A DNA stretch of 64,000 nt from Acetivibrio thermocellus ATCC 27405 (GCF_000015865.1 NC_009012.1:2349081-2413080); one strand, 5' to 3'; shown: positions 38,334 to 48,646, numbered from the stretch's first letter. Numbers and translations: made by a program. Notes: generated by a model not told the origin, from the sequence alone.

Positions 38334-38852
38334 TTACCTAATACCCATAATCTCATCCTTCAATATTGCAATACCAACCTCATTCATATTTGTCGTTCTG
38401 TATTTTTCAAGTAAATAATTCTCTAATAACTTAATCCAATGCTCATCATAATTTGCACATTTTTTAGCATATTCAATTAATATATCAATAGTTCCTTCAT
38501 CAACTTGCTCAATTGACTCAGGAAGATATTTTTCATTTTCAATTTGATATGCCTGCCATATAGTATACATTAATGCAGTGATAATTGTAATCCATATTGG
38601 TTCTTTTACAGGGTCCCCTTGTACAAAACTGCTGTATACCATTAGACCTGTATCTCTTTCATTTTCAAGATACTCGCACAATTCATCTCCTGATATATTT
38701 TTCCCTTTAAGCCAATTCCAGCACTGCTTTAATGCTTCATCTGCTTGCAAATATCCTTGATCATTTTCTGACAACCCTTCAAAAGCTTTCTGCGCAACAG
38801 CTAAATAAAAAGCCACCCTTGCTCTAATGGTGATATTGTTTATAAATTCCAT
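38334..38852 (-). CDS. Imm6-like immunity protein of the deaminase module (172 aa)
   Basis: Helical, acidic protein: M-E-F-I-N-N-I-T-I-R-A-R-V-A-F-Y-L-A, then a tryptophan motif C-W-N-W-L-K-G and I-L-I-E-Y-A-K-K-C. This pattern recalls the Imm6 family. ATG at 38852 is favoured, 6 bp after AAGAGGTG. It follows the deaminase toxin by about 25 bp. Imm6 as a partner of deaminase-type toxins fits what I know, but no search was done. Confidence 0.66.
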   Translation of the reverse strand: MEFINNITIRARVAFYLAVAQKAFEGLSENDQGYLQADEALKQCWNWLKGKNISGDELCEYLENERDTGLMVYSSFVQGDPVKEPIWITIITALMYTIWQAYQIENEKYLPESIEQVDEGTIDILIEYAKKCANYDEHWIKLLENYLLEKYRTTNMNEVGIAILKDEIMGIR

Positions 38853-38876
38853 ATATTTCACCTCTTGTATTTTTTA

Positions 38877-39624
38877 TTAAATATATCTACCGTTTAATAA
38901 AGTAAAATTCTGTCTACCGAAAGGCTTTACCCCTTCAGCTCCAGGAGTAGTAACCTTTATTTTTAAATTAGGAAACTTTTCACTTAGTTGCCTAAATACA
39001 CCCCGGAGATACGTTAGGGTCACTCAGCTCTTGTAAACACGTAGGACATACTCCTCTAGGGTTAGATTGGATAATATTCAATGTCCCCCGGACCTCATCC
39101 GGTTTTAATCCTGCTTTTTTAACTGCTTCCACAAATTCATGCATTAGTTCTTCTTCTGCATGGTTTCTATTTAGTGGAACATTTGTAGGAGCTTTTATTT
39201 CACGATTGGGTGCTATTTTATCCAGGCTAGGAAGTCCTGCTTCTTGTCTAACCTTCGGTGAAGCTCCACAAAAAGTCTGTCCCTCAAGTCCTGGTACATC
39301 TGTTTTTCCAACCGCTACCGTATGAGTTTCAGATACTCCCAGTCTTTGCCTATATTGATCCAAATCAGACTTACTAACTTCTATATCAATTTTGCCAGTT
39401 TCTGTTTTATAGTTTGCATTATGTACCAGTATTCCATCATTACCAACATGATATGTGTGAAAATCATTCACCTTGAAGTTATAAACCTTGACAAATTCAT
39501 CTGTAATTTCAAGCTTTTTCTCTTCTACCACCAAAACATTGCCTTTTGAATCAACCAACCTGTTTCCTGGTTGCAGCTTCATCTCTTTAACGAAACCTGT
39601 ATCTTTTATATATAACATCATCAA
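38877..39624 (-). pseudogene. toxin module 6: deaminase-type toxin with partial Hint and a late frameshift
   Basis: Only the last 75 or so residues of Hint remain (Q-P-G-N-R-L-V-D to V-H-N-A). The toxin domain has the zinc-dependent cytidine-deaminase signature: H-A-E-E-E-L (His plus catalytic Glu) and S-N-P-R-G-V-C-P-T-C (two zinc Cys), preceded by T-F-C-G-A-S-P. It would modify nucleic acid or nucleotides. The frame stops at V-S-P-G-C-I. Removing one G from GGGG near 39002 gives V-S-P-G-V-F-R-Q-L-S-E and runs to a natural end L-N-G-R-Y-I at 38877. The core catalytic residues lie before the shift. Confidence 0.82.
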
Positions 39625-39707
39625 ATTAAGTTGCCTCTCTTTTTATAGGACACAAGCACAGTTATTTCCGTAATTCAGAAATCTTCAATAAATCAGTTTA
39701 AATTAAA

Positions 39708-39734
39708 ACGGGCAGAATTACCATTATCGCCCGT
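39708..39734 (-). terminator. weak terminator after PoNi-1
   Basis: ACGGGC ... GCCCGT stem of 6 bp with a 15-base loop, followed on the minus strand by TTTTAATTT. Located about 100 bp after the PoNi-1 stop. Confidence 0.5.
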
Positions 39735-39830
39735 ATTATATAAAATTCAATTAACGTTTTTTACATCGTTCACTGAAACAATATCAAAATTCATCCCCAT
39801 TTTAATAATCTCAAATTCCTCACTATAACA

Positions 39831-41069
39831 CTAAACTTCCTCTATCTTCTCCACTTCTGTCAATTTTACCTCGTACAATGAATCTATTGCTGCGGTTTTC
39901 GGTACGTATGCATAATACTGCTGGTCATTGTCCACTTCAAAGCTTATCAACTTTACTTCCTCTTTGCCCCAATAATTATCTATATCTTCTATGTAATCTA
40001 CCAAATCTTCCTTATAATCCAACTGCAAAATATACTCCTTCTCTACAAGCAAAAACACTATAATCGTTCCCAACATATTTTTGGCTTTATTATCTTCTTT
40101 GTACTCCTTAACATCAAACCAGATTTCTCTCAAATTATACTTCTTCCAAAACTCTTCATCAGTCAATGTATTGTAGTCTCCTATCACTTCATTCACAAAA
40201 CTGTGGAATTTTGCAGGTATTATTTGCTCCAACTCAGGTTTGTTCGGTATTCCATACACTATTGACTCTTCTTCCTTGGCTTCCTCTTCAACTGGCACAC
40301 CATACCAGCTTAAATCAAAACTCATTCCATTTTTATAATGTGCCAAATCATAAGGGTAATGGTTGTTATCTTTCAGTGCGCTGTCGTCCAATCCCAGTAT
40401 CTTTGCCAATGCTGCAGCCTCAAAACTCCACAAGCCAACGTAGCCGGGTTCTTTATGCGCATTTTTGAAGTCCAGATCATTATGTCCCTTAATCCATTCT
40501 TTCTCTACATATTGTTGTAGCCTTTTCGAAGCTTTTTCTCTGTCTTTATCATGTAATGCTATTTGTATAATTTCAGCCGTCTTTGCATATGGATTTTTTC
40601 TTTCATATTCACTTGTATTATGATACCATCCTATATCACAAGCTTTTAAAAGAAAATCTATCAGTGCATCTTCTATTTTTTGCTTCTCTATCACACAAGC
40701 AAGCCTTTTTAAATTTTCATTATCTACTTCTAAAAGTATACCTAACGATAACATCCACAAAAGGCTAATATACCCCGCTCTTTCATTACCAATATTTTCT
40801 AAATATATTATACCATCTAAATAATCCTCCAACATTGTATCTGGATGGTTTCCTAAAGAATATTCAGCCATAAGTATATCTAAATTAGACATAAACATTC
40901 CTCTATACGTAGCATAGATTATGCTTTGATTGTCTCTAGGATATCTTTGTATACCTTTTTCCATATCATTTTTCAACATAATAATCTTTTCTTTCTTTTC
41001 ATAAATTTCATCCTTGTTAAATTCTATTGTTTCTAATAAATAACTTTCATCACATAATAAATCTCTCAT
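39831..41069 (-). CDS. PoNi-type immunity protein 1 (DUF1910/DUF1911)
   Basis: 412-residue helical protein starting M-R-D-L-L-C-D-E-S-Y. The DUF1911-like centre has G-L-W-S-F-E-A-A-A-L-A-K-I-L-G-L-D-D and Y-P-Y-D-L-A-H-Y-K-N-G-M. PoNi proteins bind and block PoNe DNase toxins in the cytoplasm. It follows PoNe toxin 1 by 23 bp. About 75-80 percent alike by eye to the copy at 47379-48614, so the two pairs duplicated some time ago. The C-terminal extension (about 290-412, E-I-W-F-D-V-K-E-Y) is common to both. Confidence 0.82.
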   Translation of the reverse strand: MRDLLCDESYLLETIEFNKDEIYEKKEKIIMLKNDMEKGIQRYPRDNQSIIYATYRGMFMSNLDILMAEYSLGNHPDTMLEDYLDGIIYLENIGNERAGYISLLWMLSLGILLEVDNENLKRLACVIEKQKIEDALIDFLLKACDIGWYHNTSEYERKNPYAKTAEIIQIALHDKDREKASKRLQQYVEKEWIKGHNDLDFKNAHKEPGYVGLWSFEAAALAKILGLDDSALKDNNHYPYDLAHYKNGMSFDLSWYGVPVEEEAKEEESIVYGIPNKPELEQIIPAKFHSFVNEVIGDYNTLTDEEFWKKYNLREIWFDVKEYKEDNKAKNMLGTIIVFLLVEKEYILQLDYKEDLVDYIEDIDNYWGKEEVKLISFEVDNDQQYYAYVPKTAAIDSLYEVKLTEVEKIEEV

Positions 41070-42238
41070 ATTATCATACCCCTTTCAATTGTTTACGGCC
41101 AAAGACCAATTATCTTGCCACTATAATCTAGTTTATATGTTACTACTTTTCCATCCTTGCCAACTCGTGACAAAACTAATTCCACTTGACCATTTTGTAG
41201 TGCTTCCATTATTTCCTTTTTTAGCTTTCTGTCACCATTAACTGCCTTTAAAATTCTTCTACCATCCAATTCAACTAGCCAGTCATATGACATTTGTTTT
41301 ATGCCTTTTTTCGTTTTTCCCAATTGTGCACTATTAAACTTTGACTCATTAATTACATATTTAATATTTGAGTTTGGATCTTCGTTTACATATATTCCAT
41401 CTATCCCCTTTACAATTTTATCATCCGGAGATGTCGGTGCACTTCTCCCCTTTCGTTTTAAATTATATCTTTCTTCTTTCAGACTTTGATTGTTAATTAA
41501 ATTATCGTTCGCACGATATTCTCCATAATTACCCTTTTGCTTGTTACTGGCGGTTTCCAGATCCAGATTTTCAAAGGTAGTTTTAGGGTTGTAGTTTGCA
41601 TTATGTACCAATATCCCTTTATTCCCAACATGATAAGTATGAAAGTCATCAACTTTAAAGTTGTAAACTTTCACAGGTTTACCAGTTATTTTGAGCTTTT
41701 TCTCTTCTACCACCAAAACATTGCCTTTTGAATCAACCAACTTGTCTCCGACTTGCAGATTCACCGCTTCAACAAAACCTACATCTTTAACATAAAATGG
41801 ATGGTCGACGGTTGTTTTGATTACTTCTCCTCCGATTCTCAAATGCAAAAGCTCCGTTGTCTCTCTCACATATGTCTCAAGCACTGTCTTTTCCGCTACT
41901 TCAAAAGTTTCAGGATTCGTCGCAATTACCTTGTCTCCTGCCTTGATATTCTCTATTGCAACCAAGCCTGCCGCAGTCAATATCAGCGTGCCTGCAACGA
42001 AGTATAATGCTCCCCATTGTCAAGACAGTTTTTTAGCTTTTCTAAGTTAGCTCTCCTTTCTTAATTTTGTATAATCTTTACAACTGTGCACTCTGTTGGA
42101 GGATGTCAAGGGCGAGCGTAAGCGAGTTCATCTTGACCCTTGACATCCTTTGGACATATATCCTTTTGCTTTCCGGTCTGTTATGACAGACCGGCTGCCT
42201 TCCGGTGAGGACGGGGTTTGGGGCGGAGCCCCATAATT

Positions 42239-43081
42239 CTATACAACTGCCAGTAGCTGGTCATATCCTCCAAAGTAATACTCTGCCGGTGTTTTGTAAT
42301 CCAATGACTGGTGCGGTCTCCTATGGTTATAGTGCTCCACATATTCCTTTGTGATTTGTCTAAGTTGTTGTACCGTTTCGCACTCTTCAAGATAAAGTTT
42401 CTCCCACTTGTAGGAACGGAAAAATCGTTCTATCCTTTGGTTGTCTAATGCTCTTCCTTTTCCATCCATAGATATTTTGATACCGTTATTTTTTAATAGA
42501 TTTATGTAATCATCACTGGTAAACTGTGAGCCTTGATCACTGTTCATGATTTCAGGCTTGCCATATCGCTTTATGGCCTTTTGGATTGCTTCTATGACGA
42601 ATGTCTTATCAAGAGTGTTTGATAGTTCAAACCCAACAATATACCGAGAATACCAGTCTATTATTGCAACCATATACATGAAACCGCGTTTCATTCGGCA
42701 ATAGGTCACATCTATGGACCATACCTGATTAGGATGATCAATTTTCAAGTTTCTCAACAGATATGGATACAAATTCTTACCATGTATTCGTTTGCTGAGG
42801 TTGGGGCCAGGACAGAATCCATGTATGCCCATTTCCCTCATATAACGCCGGGTCCGTTTTCGATTGATATGAATGTGATAATCCTTGTTCAATATACTTG
42901 TCATCCTGCGATAGCCATATTCCGGATAAGACGCGTAAATTTCATCAATGATACGCTTAATCAGGTATTCCTCCTCATTTACCGGAGCAGGCTTGTAGTA
43001 AACGCTCGTACGGTTTAAGCTCAATAATTCTGCTTGCCTTGTTATGCTGAGTTTCTTCTCATTTCTATCAATCATTTTCAT
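42239..43081 (-). CDS. IS3-family OrfB transposase, copy 4
   Basis: Identical to OrfB of copy 1; complete D-D-E motif. Confidence 0.92.
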   Translation of the reverse strand: MKMIDRNEKKLSITRQAELLSLNRTSVYYKPAPVNEEEYLIKRIIDEIYASYPEYGYRRMTSILNKDYHIHINRKRTRRYMREMGIHGFCPGPNLSKRIHGKNLYPYLLRNLKIDHPNQVWSIDVTYCRMKRGFMYMVAIIDWYSRYIVGFELSNTLDKTFVIEAIQKAIKRYGKPEIMNSDQGSQFTSDDYINLLKNNGIKISMDGKGRALDNQRIERFFRSYKWEKLYLEECETVQQLRQITKEYVEHYNHRRPHQSLDYKTPAEYYFGGYDQLLAVV

Positions 43082-43097
43082 GCGGTCTTCTCGGGAT

Positions 43098-43391
43098 TTA
43101 GAGGAGGCCAGATTTTTTTTTAAGCCAGGCAACCTCATATGATAGTTGACCAATTTGCTTAAGCAGTTCGTCCTTCTCCTTTTCATACGACTGTTTGACC
43201 TTCTCTACTTCATCAGTTTCCTTGCTGAATACTCTGCCCGCATTGCTTATGAATTCAGTCTTCCAGCGACTTAACAGGTTTGGATGAATTCCATATTCTG
43301 CAGCAATCTCATTCAGCGTTCTTTCTCCCTTGATGACCTCAATCACTATTTTTGCTTTTTGTTCAGGTGTAAAATGTTTTCTCTTTTCCAT
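43098..43391 (-). CDS. IS3-family OrfA, copy 4
   Basis: Identical to OrfA of copy 1. Confidence 0.92.
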   Translation of the reverse strand: MEKRKHFTPEQKAKIVIEVIKGERTLNEIAAEYGIHPNLLSRWKTEFISNAGRVFSKETDEVEKVKQSYEKEKDELLKQIGQLSYEVAWLKKKSGLL

Positions 43392-43839
43392 AGTTCCATT
43401 CTAACTTATTTGGGCTGTTTTGTCTGTCTTAATTTTTGGTATCATTATAAAGCACTTCATTGTGGATGCCGCTCCGGCAGTAAACACAGCCAGCGCGTTT
43501 ACTGCAATCTGGAATCCATTGTAAAGTGCATTGGAATGCAGCTTCTGGTTAAATTCAACCAATGCGTTGGATGGATCAAACAACGATATTCCCATTGCCA
43601 GCATGTCAAATCCATCCATACCAAAAGAAAGTGCTGCCGTAACCTTTGATATAACATTTATCGCTTTTCCCACTGTGCTCATACATTGGATGCTTTTCCC
43701 TGCTAGAGCTCCCAAAGCACCAAGCCCGGCACATGCCGCTCCTGTTACCGCTCCGGAAACCACTCCGCTCAATGCGCCGTCCGCAAATCCTTCCAGAAAC
43801 GAACCTCCATTTATCGCCGCGGCTATTCCTCCAACCGCT

Positions 43840-43949
43840 GTGAGAATGATAATACTCGACGTCCTCGATTTTTTCAGTAGAATTATCTCTTTACTTAAAA
43901 AGTCATCCACTATGAGAAAACCTGCAATTTCCGCAGAATACATTCTCAC
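43840..43949. repeat. 110-bp MITE-like element
   Basis: Bounded by the perfect inverted repeat GTGAGAATG ... CATTCTCAC. It carries no gene. It begins exactly where homology of toxin module 7 to the other toxins stops, so it either inserted there or marks a recombination joint. Only one copy seen in the window. Confidence 0.5.
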
Positions 43950-44300
43950 AAACAGTTTTAAGAGAATGACGTAAGCCTTGAATAGGCATTTAGAAATATT
44001 TTTGTTTCCTTTTCTGGTGGTTAGTATGCCTGACACCATTATTAGTCATATGGTTCTTCAAGGTTCTAGAAACTAGCAACTTTAGCATATTTATATAATT
44101 GATTACCTCCTGGCTTTGTTCTATTCTTCTATTATTATATCAGGCATAAGTTTGACCTCCGTGGAAATAGTTTTTTATCTGTAAATTTAAAACTAGCACA
44201 TTTGGTCTACTCATGCTTTAAGTTTGCCATTTGTTGGTAGTACAATTTGTTACTTTTCAGTTCACAAGACTAATTATTACATGGTCTTTTAAATCACTTG
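43950..44300. other. intergenic DNA without recognised genes
   Basis: 350 AT-rich bases. A short string shared with 31232 (GGTCTACTCATGC) suggests an old repeat. No open frame with a ribosome site. Confidence 0.4.
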
Positions 44301-44684
44301 CTATTTAATGTATAACGCTTTGTTAATATCTTTCAATTGAAAAAATATACCTTCTTCATTATACAAAGCTAAAGTGCCAAATTGCTGCGATATTTTTTCA
44401 CAGAAATCCTTAGCCAAGAGAGAACTTCCGTCTTCACTGCTAATTTCTATAGCTATTTCTGTTTTGGCATCCTGAATTATATTATTTAGTTCAAATAATT
44501 CTTCATTATCAAGATTAAAACTTTCCCCGCGGTAATATAACCATATTGTAGAATCACCTGATTCTAAAACGCCTTGTTCTAAATTCCCTATGCTCTGTTT
44601 ATATCCTCCCATATGTATTAAAAAATCGAAAAAATTTTCTTTTGATATTTTTTCTTTTAGAAATATTGAGATAATCGAAGACAT
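44301..44684 (-). CDS. putative immunity protein of toxin module 8 (127 aa)
   Basis: Acidic protein starting M-S-S-I-I-S-I-F-L, with AGGGGG upstream. It has an alternating sheet-helix pattern (S-T-I-W-L-Y-Y-R-G-E, T-E-I-A-I-E-I-S-S-E-D-G) and ends D-I-N-K-A-L-Y-I-K. It lies 24 bp downstream of the nuclease toxin. Family not recognised; role inferred from position and charge. Confidence 0.66.
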   Translation of the reverse strand: MSSIISIFLKEKISKENFFDFLIHMGGYKQSIGNLEQGVLESGDSTIWLYYRGESFNLDNEELFELNNIIQDAKTEIAIEISSEDGSSLLAKDFCEKISQQFGTLALYNEEGIFFQLKDINKALYIK

Positions 44685-44708
44685 TAATGGATACCCCCTG
44701 TTAATTGG

Positions 44709-45391
44709 TTAATTATTTCTTATAAATTTCAATAACTCATCCAAACTTTGAATAACTTTCACTCCAACAGCCTCAATACCCGGAATTTTTGTAGGTTTTA
44801 AATTAGGTGCAAACAAAATGACACCTTTATTATTTGGATTCATAGCAGAATCAAAATATTTTGCAAACTCACCAGGAACCTTAGAAGACTTTCCAGTAGT
44901 AACTTCGATTATGTACTTTGAGGTTTCAACATCAATTTCACCATATCTGCCGGAGGGTAAGTCAATCCTCTTTTGAAAACTCACAACATCATTTCCCAAC
45001 TCTTTAACAACTTCGCCTTCTAGTCTCTTTCCAAGTTCAGGCGATTTTAATGCTTTTTCAATCTTTTTCTCTATTTGGGGCTCCAGCGCTTTATTTGTTC
45101 CCTTACCATAGTTGCTTGCATTTGCATTATGAACCAATATACCGTTATTACCAACATGATAAGTATAAAAATCATCTACGTGAAAGTTATAAACCTTAAC
45201 AGGTTCATCTGTTGTCTCAAGCTTTTTCTCTTCTACCACCAAAACATTGCCTCTTGAATCAACTAACTTATCCCCTATCTGCAGTTTTCCCGCTTCAACA
45301 AAACCCACATCTTTTACATAAAACGGATGCTCAAAGGTTGTCTTGATTACCTCTCCATTGATTGTCAAATGCAAAAGCTCCGTCGTCTCTC
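44709..45391 (-). pseudogene. toxin module 8: 5'-truncated Hint toxin with PD-(D/E)XK-like nuclease domain
   Basis: The Hint starts midway (L-H-L-T-I-N-G-E-V-I-K-T-T-F-E-H-P-F) and runs to V-H-N-A. The toxin domain has G-K-R-L-E-G-E-V-V-K-E-L, then G-R-Y-G-E-I-D-V-E-T and Y-I-I-E-V-T-T-G-K: the E...D...E-x-T/K pattern of restriction-endonuclease folds. Homology with the Hint template ends at 45391. The Cys, hydrophobic and LXG-like parts are absent, so it is an orphan cassette. Its immunity gene is intact, as expected if cassettes are kept as protection. Confidence 0.78.
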
Positions 45392-45832
45392 AAATCCAGG
45401 CTTGATGCTGTCAGCATTCCGTTAATAAAATACAAGTTCACCACTTCACTGTCAATCCAAACCATTCCCAACATAAACTATTCCATTCTTTTGCAAGTTA
45501 TATTAATGCAAAAATATTTTTTTCATGTTCTCAGTTTGGCAAGATATCTATAAATAAAGTTATACACCATCCAAATCCTACACTCTTCATGTTGATATCT
45601 TTAGCTTTTTTATGCTGTTAACTCAGACTTAAAATCAATTACTGATTTTTTAAGCCGGCATTCAATTATTTTGCCACTATAACAATGTTATTGTTTCCAT
45701 TCAACCGCTTCCTCTTTTTTATCATATTAACATTGATTATATTAACATTGACAACCATAAAAACTTCTTATAAAACCTTTTTCTTTATTATTCTCAATAC
45801 AATATTGGTTATAGTCTCAAGTAGTGGTGTAA
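45392..45832 (-). other. decayed DNA including a relic toxin N-terminus (about 45604-45697)
   Basis: On the minus strand near 45697 a sequence like M-E-T-I-T-L followed, in a shifted frame, by L-K-K-S-V-I-D-F-K-S-E-L-T-A resembles the toxin start (M-A-T-I-T-L-Y ... V-K-K-S-V-V-D-Y-K-S-E-L-S-A), but with stops and indels. This is probably the worn-out original N-terminus of module 8 or an older toxin. The rest (45392-45600) is unassigned. Confidence 0.5.
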
Positions 45833-47187
45833 ATTTCGTGGAGGCTAATTGACAAAAGTAACCACGATATGATTTCTACTTTATTAGGGAAACAAAACAA
45901 AACAAATAAAGTAGAGGAGGTCATACCGTGGCTACTAATAATAGAATGGCACTTTTAGAACAACTTAGCAAGTATGTTGTTGAAAAAGATAAAGATTTTT
46001 TAAAAGAAGCATTAACATTACTCATTAATGCCCTAATGGATGCGGAAGTTACATCAATAATAGGTGCTGAAAAGTATGAAAGAAATAATAATAGAAACAA
46101 CTATCGCAATGGATATCGTCTAAGAGAATGGGATACTCGAGTAGGAACATTACAGTTAAGCATTCCCAAGTTACGTCACGGAAGTTATTTTCCAAGTCTT
46201 TTAGAACCGAGGAAAATGTCAGAGAAAGCATTATTGAATGTAGTTCAGGAAGCCTATGTTCATGGAGTAAGTACCAGGAAGGTGGATGAACTTGTAGAAG
46301 CTCTTGGAATGAAAGGGATTGATAAAAGCGAAGTATCAAGAATCAGTAAGCAACTGGATGAATTTGTAGAAGAATTTAAAAACCGTAGACTGGAAGGAGA
46401 ATATCCTTACCTTTGGCTTGATGCCACTTTCCCCAAGGTTCGGGAAGGAGGCAGGGTATGCAGTATGGCACTAGTTATAGCAGTAGGAGTTAATCAACAA
46501 GGTGAACGGGAAATATTAGGTTTTGATGTAGGGATGAGTGAAGACGGGGCTTTTTGGGAGGAGTTTTTAAGAAGGCTGGTAGCAAGGGGTCTAAAAGGTG
46601 TAAGGCTTGTAATCAGTGATGCACATGAAGGGCTGAAGGCTGCAATAAAGAAGATTTTAACGGGAAGTGCATGGCAAAGATGCCGTGTACATTTTATGAG
46701 AAACGTATTAAGCCAGGTACCAAAGCATTATCAGGGAATGGTATCATCGATAATACGGACAATATTTGCCCAGAATGATCAGGAATCTGCGAGGGAACAG
46801 TTAAGGCATGTAGTAGATGAGCTTAAAAATCGTTTTCCAAAAGCAATGAAAATTCTTGAAGAAGCAGAAGAAGAAATCCTGGCATATATGGCTTTTCCCC
46901 GTGAGCATTGGGCACAGATACACTCCACCAATCCTCTTGAGAGACTTAACCGGGAAATTCGCCGTCGAACGGATGTTGTTTGCATATTTCCAAATCGTGA
47001 GGCGGTAATCCGATTGGTAGGAGCAATGCTCATGGAACAAAATGATGAATGGAAAGTAGGGCGGCGCTATTTCAGTCTGGAATCAATGTCAAAGATTACA
47101 TCGATAAATGAATTTACATTGACACCAGTAGCTTTATTACATAAATGAGGTGAAAAAATGATAAAGTAGAAATCATTTTACACCACT
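45833..47187 (+). mobile_element. IS256-family element 2
   Basis: Ends AGTGGTGTAAA ... TTTACACCACT. One intact transposase gene. I see no clear 8- or 9-bp target duplication, so flanks may have changed after insertion. Confidence 0.8.
45928..47148 (+). CDS. IS256-family (Mutator) transposase 2
   Basis: 406 residues, GTG start preceded by GAGGAGG. DDE-type with L-W-L-D-A-T-F-P-K (first Asp), V-I-S-D-A-H-E-G-L (second Asp), C-R-V-H-F-M-R-N and T-N-P-L-E-R-L-N-R-E (Glu region). All expected motifs are present. Different in sequence from the broken IS256 transposase at 23276. Confidence 0.94.
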   Translation: MATNNRMALLEQLSKYVVEKDKDFLKEALTLLINALMDAEVTSIIGAEKYERNNNRNNYRNGYRLREWDTRVGTLQLSIPKLRHGSYFPSLLEPRKMSEKALLNVVQEAYVHGVSTRKVDELVEALGMKGIDKSEVSRISKQLDEFVEEFKNRRLEGEYPYLWLDATFPKVREGGRVCSMALVIAVGVNQQGEREILGFDVGMSEDGAFWEEFLRRLVARGLKGVRLVISDAHEGLKAAIKKILTGSAWQRCRVHFMRNVLSQVPKHYQGMVSSIIRTIFAQNDQESAREQLRHVVDELKNRFPKAMKILEEAEEEILAYMAFPREHWAQIHSTNPLERLNREIRRRTDVVCIFPNREAVIRLVGAMLMEQNDEWKVGRRYFSLESMSKITSINEFTLTPVALLHK

Positions 47188-47378
47188 TGACAAGACACTA
47201 TCCAATATTGTCTTTCCAAAAAAATTAACACAAAAATACTCCTTCCCAAATACTGCCCTATAATTTTTATTTTGCCAGGAAGGAGATTCCCAAAATCAAA
47301 CTATATACATCATACATCCGATTATACAGCAGATTTTCATAACCAACTTCTCTTCTTCACACTATTACACAATAAACA
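47188..47378. other. spacer after PoNi-2
   Basis: 190 bp between IS256-2 and the PoNi-2 stop. No gene seen. Confidence 0.4.
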
Positions 47379-48614
47379 CTAAACCTCCTCTATTTTCTCC
47401 ACTTCTGTCACTTTTACCTCATACAACGAACCAGCCTCCGCATCCTTCGGTACATACGCATAGTACTGTTGGTCATTGTCTAATTCAAAGCTTATAAGCT
47501 TAACTTCTTCCTTGGGCCAGTAATTATGTATATTCTCTATATAGTCTATTAACTCTTCTTTATAATCCAACTGCAAAATATAATCTTTGTCCACAAGCAT
47601 GAACACTATAATCGTACCCAACAAATTCTTATCTTTATTATCCTCCTTATACTCCTCTACATCAAACCATATTTCTTTCAAATTATACTTCTTCCAAAAC
47701 TCTTCGTCCGGCAGTGTTTTATAATCATTTATTATCTCATTTACAAAACTGTGGAATCTCCCAGGTATTATCCTCTCCAACAAAGGATTACCCGGTATAC
47801 CATATACCACCGTTTCTTCCCGGACTTCCTCTTCCCTTGGTTCACTATACCAACTTAAATCAAAGGTCATTCCATTCTTATAGTGTGCCAAATCATAAGG
47901 ATAATGGTTGTTGTCTTTTAACGCACTGTCGTCCAGCCCCAGTATCTTGGCCAGTGCCGCTGTATCAAAACTCCAAAAACCATAATAGCCAGGTTCCTTA
48001 TGGGCATTCCTCCACCCAAAGTCGTAATGTCCCTTGAACCATTCTTTTTCCATATATTTTTCAAGCCTTTTAGATGCCGCTTCCTTGTCTTTGTCGTGTA
48101 ATGCTATTTTTATAATCTCTACTGTCTTTTCATACGGGTTCTTTTTTTCATATTTCGTTGTACTGTGGTTCCAACCTATATCACAAGCTTTCAATAAAAA
48201 ATCCATAAGTGCGTCTTCTATTCTTTGCCTTTCTATAACTCTTGCCAGTCTTTTTAACACTTCTTTATCCATTTCCAAAAGGATACCCAGTCCAACCATC
48301 CATAAAAGGTTAATGTAGCCGGCCTCTTCTTCACCGCAATTCTCTAAATATGTTATGTTGTCTAAATAGTCATCTATCATTGTATCAGGGTGATTGCCCA
48401 AGGAATATTTTGCTAAAAGCATATTCATGCCATACATAAACATTTGAGAAAACGTAATATAAATTATACTTTGGTTATCTCTTGGATATCTTTGTATACC
48501 ATTCTCTATATCAGCTTTTAATCCAATAATCTTTTCTTTCCTTTTAGAAATGAACTTTCGGTTAGACTCTATTGTTTTCAACAAATAACTTTCATCACAC
48601 AACGGATCTCTCAT
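47379..48614 (-). CDS. PoNi-type immunity protein 2 (DUF1910/DUF1911)
   Basis: 411 residues, closely similar to PoNi-1 along its whole length (M-R-D-P-L-C-D-E-S-Y start, F-W-S-F-D-T-A-A-L-A-K-I-L-G-L-D-D centre, V-T-E-V-E-K-I-E-E-V end). It starts 32 bp after the stop of the intact PoNe toxin and should protect the producer from it. Differences from PoNi-1 cluster around residues 15-60 and 270-290, possibly the toxin-specific surface. Confidence 0.85.
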   Translation of the reverse strand: MRDPLCDESYLLKTIESNRKFISKRKEKIIGLKADIENGIQRYPRDNQSIIYITFSQMFMYGMNMLLAKYSLGNHPDTMIDDYLDNITYLENCGEEEAGYINLLWMVGLGILLEMDKEVLKRLARVIERQRIEDALMDFLLKACDIGWNHSTTKYEKKNPYEKTVEIIKIALHDKDKEAASKRLEKYMEKEWFKGHYDFGWRNAHKEPGYYGFWSFDTAALAKILGLDDSALKDNNHYPYDLAHYKNGMTFDLSWYSEPREEEVREETVVYGIPGNPLLERIIPGRFHSFVNEIINDYKTLPDEEFWKKYNLKEIWFDVEEYKEDNKDKNLLGTIIVFMLVDKDYILQLDYKEELIDYIENIHNYWPKEEVKLISFELDNDQQYYAYVPKDAEAGSLYEVKVTEVEKIEEV

Positions 48615-48646
48615 ATTATTACCCCCTATTTTAATTATTTACTTAT

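Larger units (their letters stand above)
42003..43449 (-). mobile_element. IS3-family element, copy 4 (1447 bp)
   Basis: Inserted inside the Hint codons of toxin module 7 with a 3-bp duplication AAG (42000-42002 and 43450-43452). Sequence as the other three copies. Confidence 0.94.
41093..43839 (-). pseudogene. toxin module 7: PoNe DNase Hint toxin, split by IS3 copy 4 and 5'-truncated
   Basis: Reading through the IS3 with one AAG removed restores M-K-C-F-V-A-G-T and the whole Hint. The CT is a PoNe domain (PD-(D/E)XK DNase): K-Q-K-G-N-Y-G-E-Y, G-I-D-G-I-Y-V-N, Y-V-I-N-E-S-K-F-N-S-A, Q-M-S-Y-D-W-L. Upstream, homology to the template breaks at A-V-G-G-I-A-A (43839), where a 110-bp inverted-repeat element begins, so the LXG-like N-terminus is gone. 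The part left of the IS (41093-41980) is open but lacks the Hint cysteine. Cognate PoNi-1 lies directly downstream. Confidence 0.83.

Noticed and set aside
45785-47190. 8- or 9-bp target duplication for IS256-2
   Set aside because: Flanks TCTCAAGT and TGACAAGA do not match; no duplication claimed.
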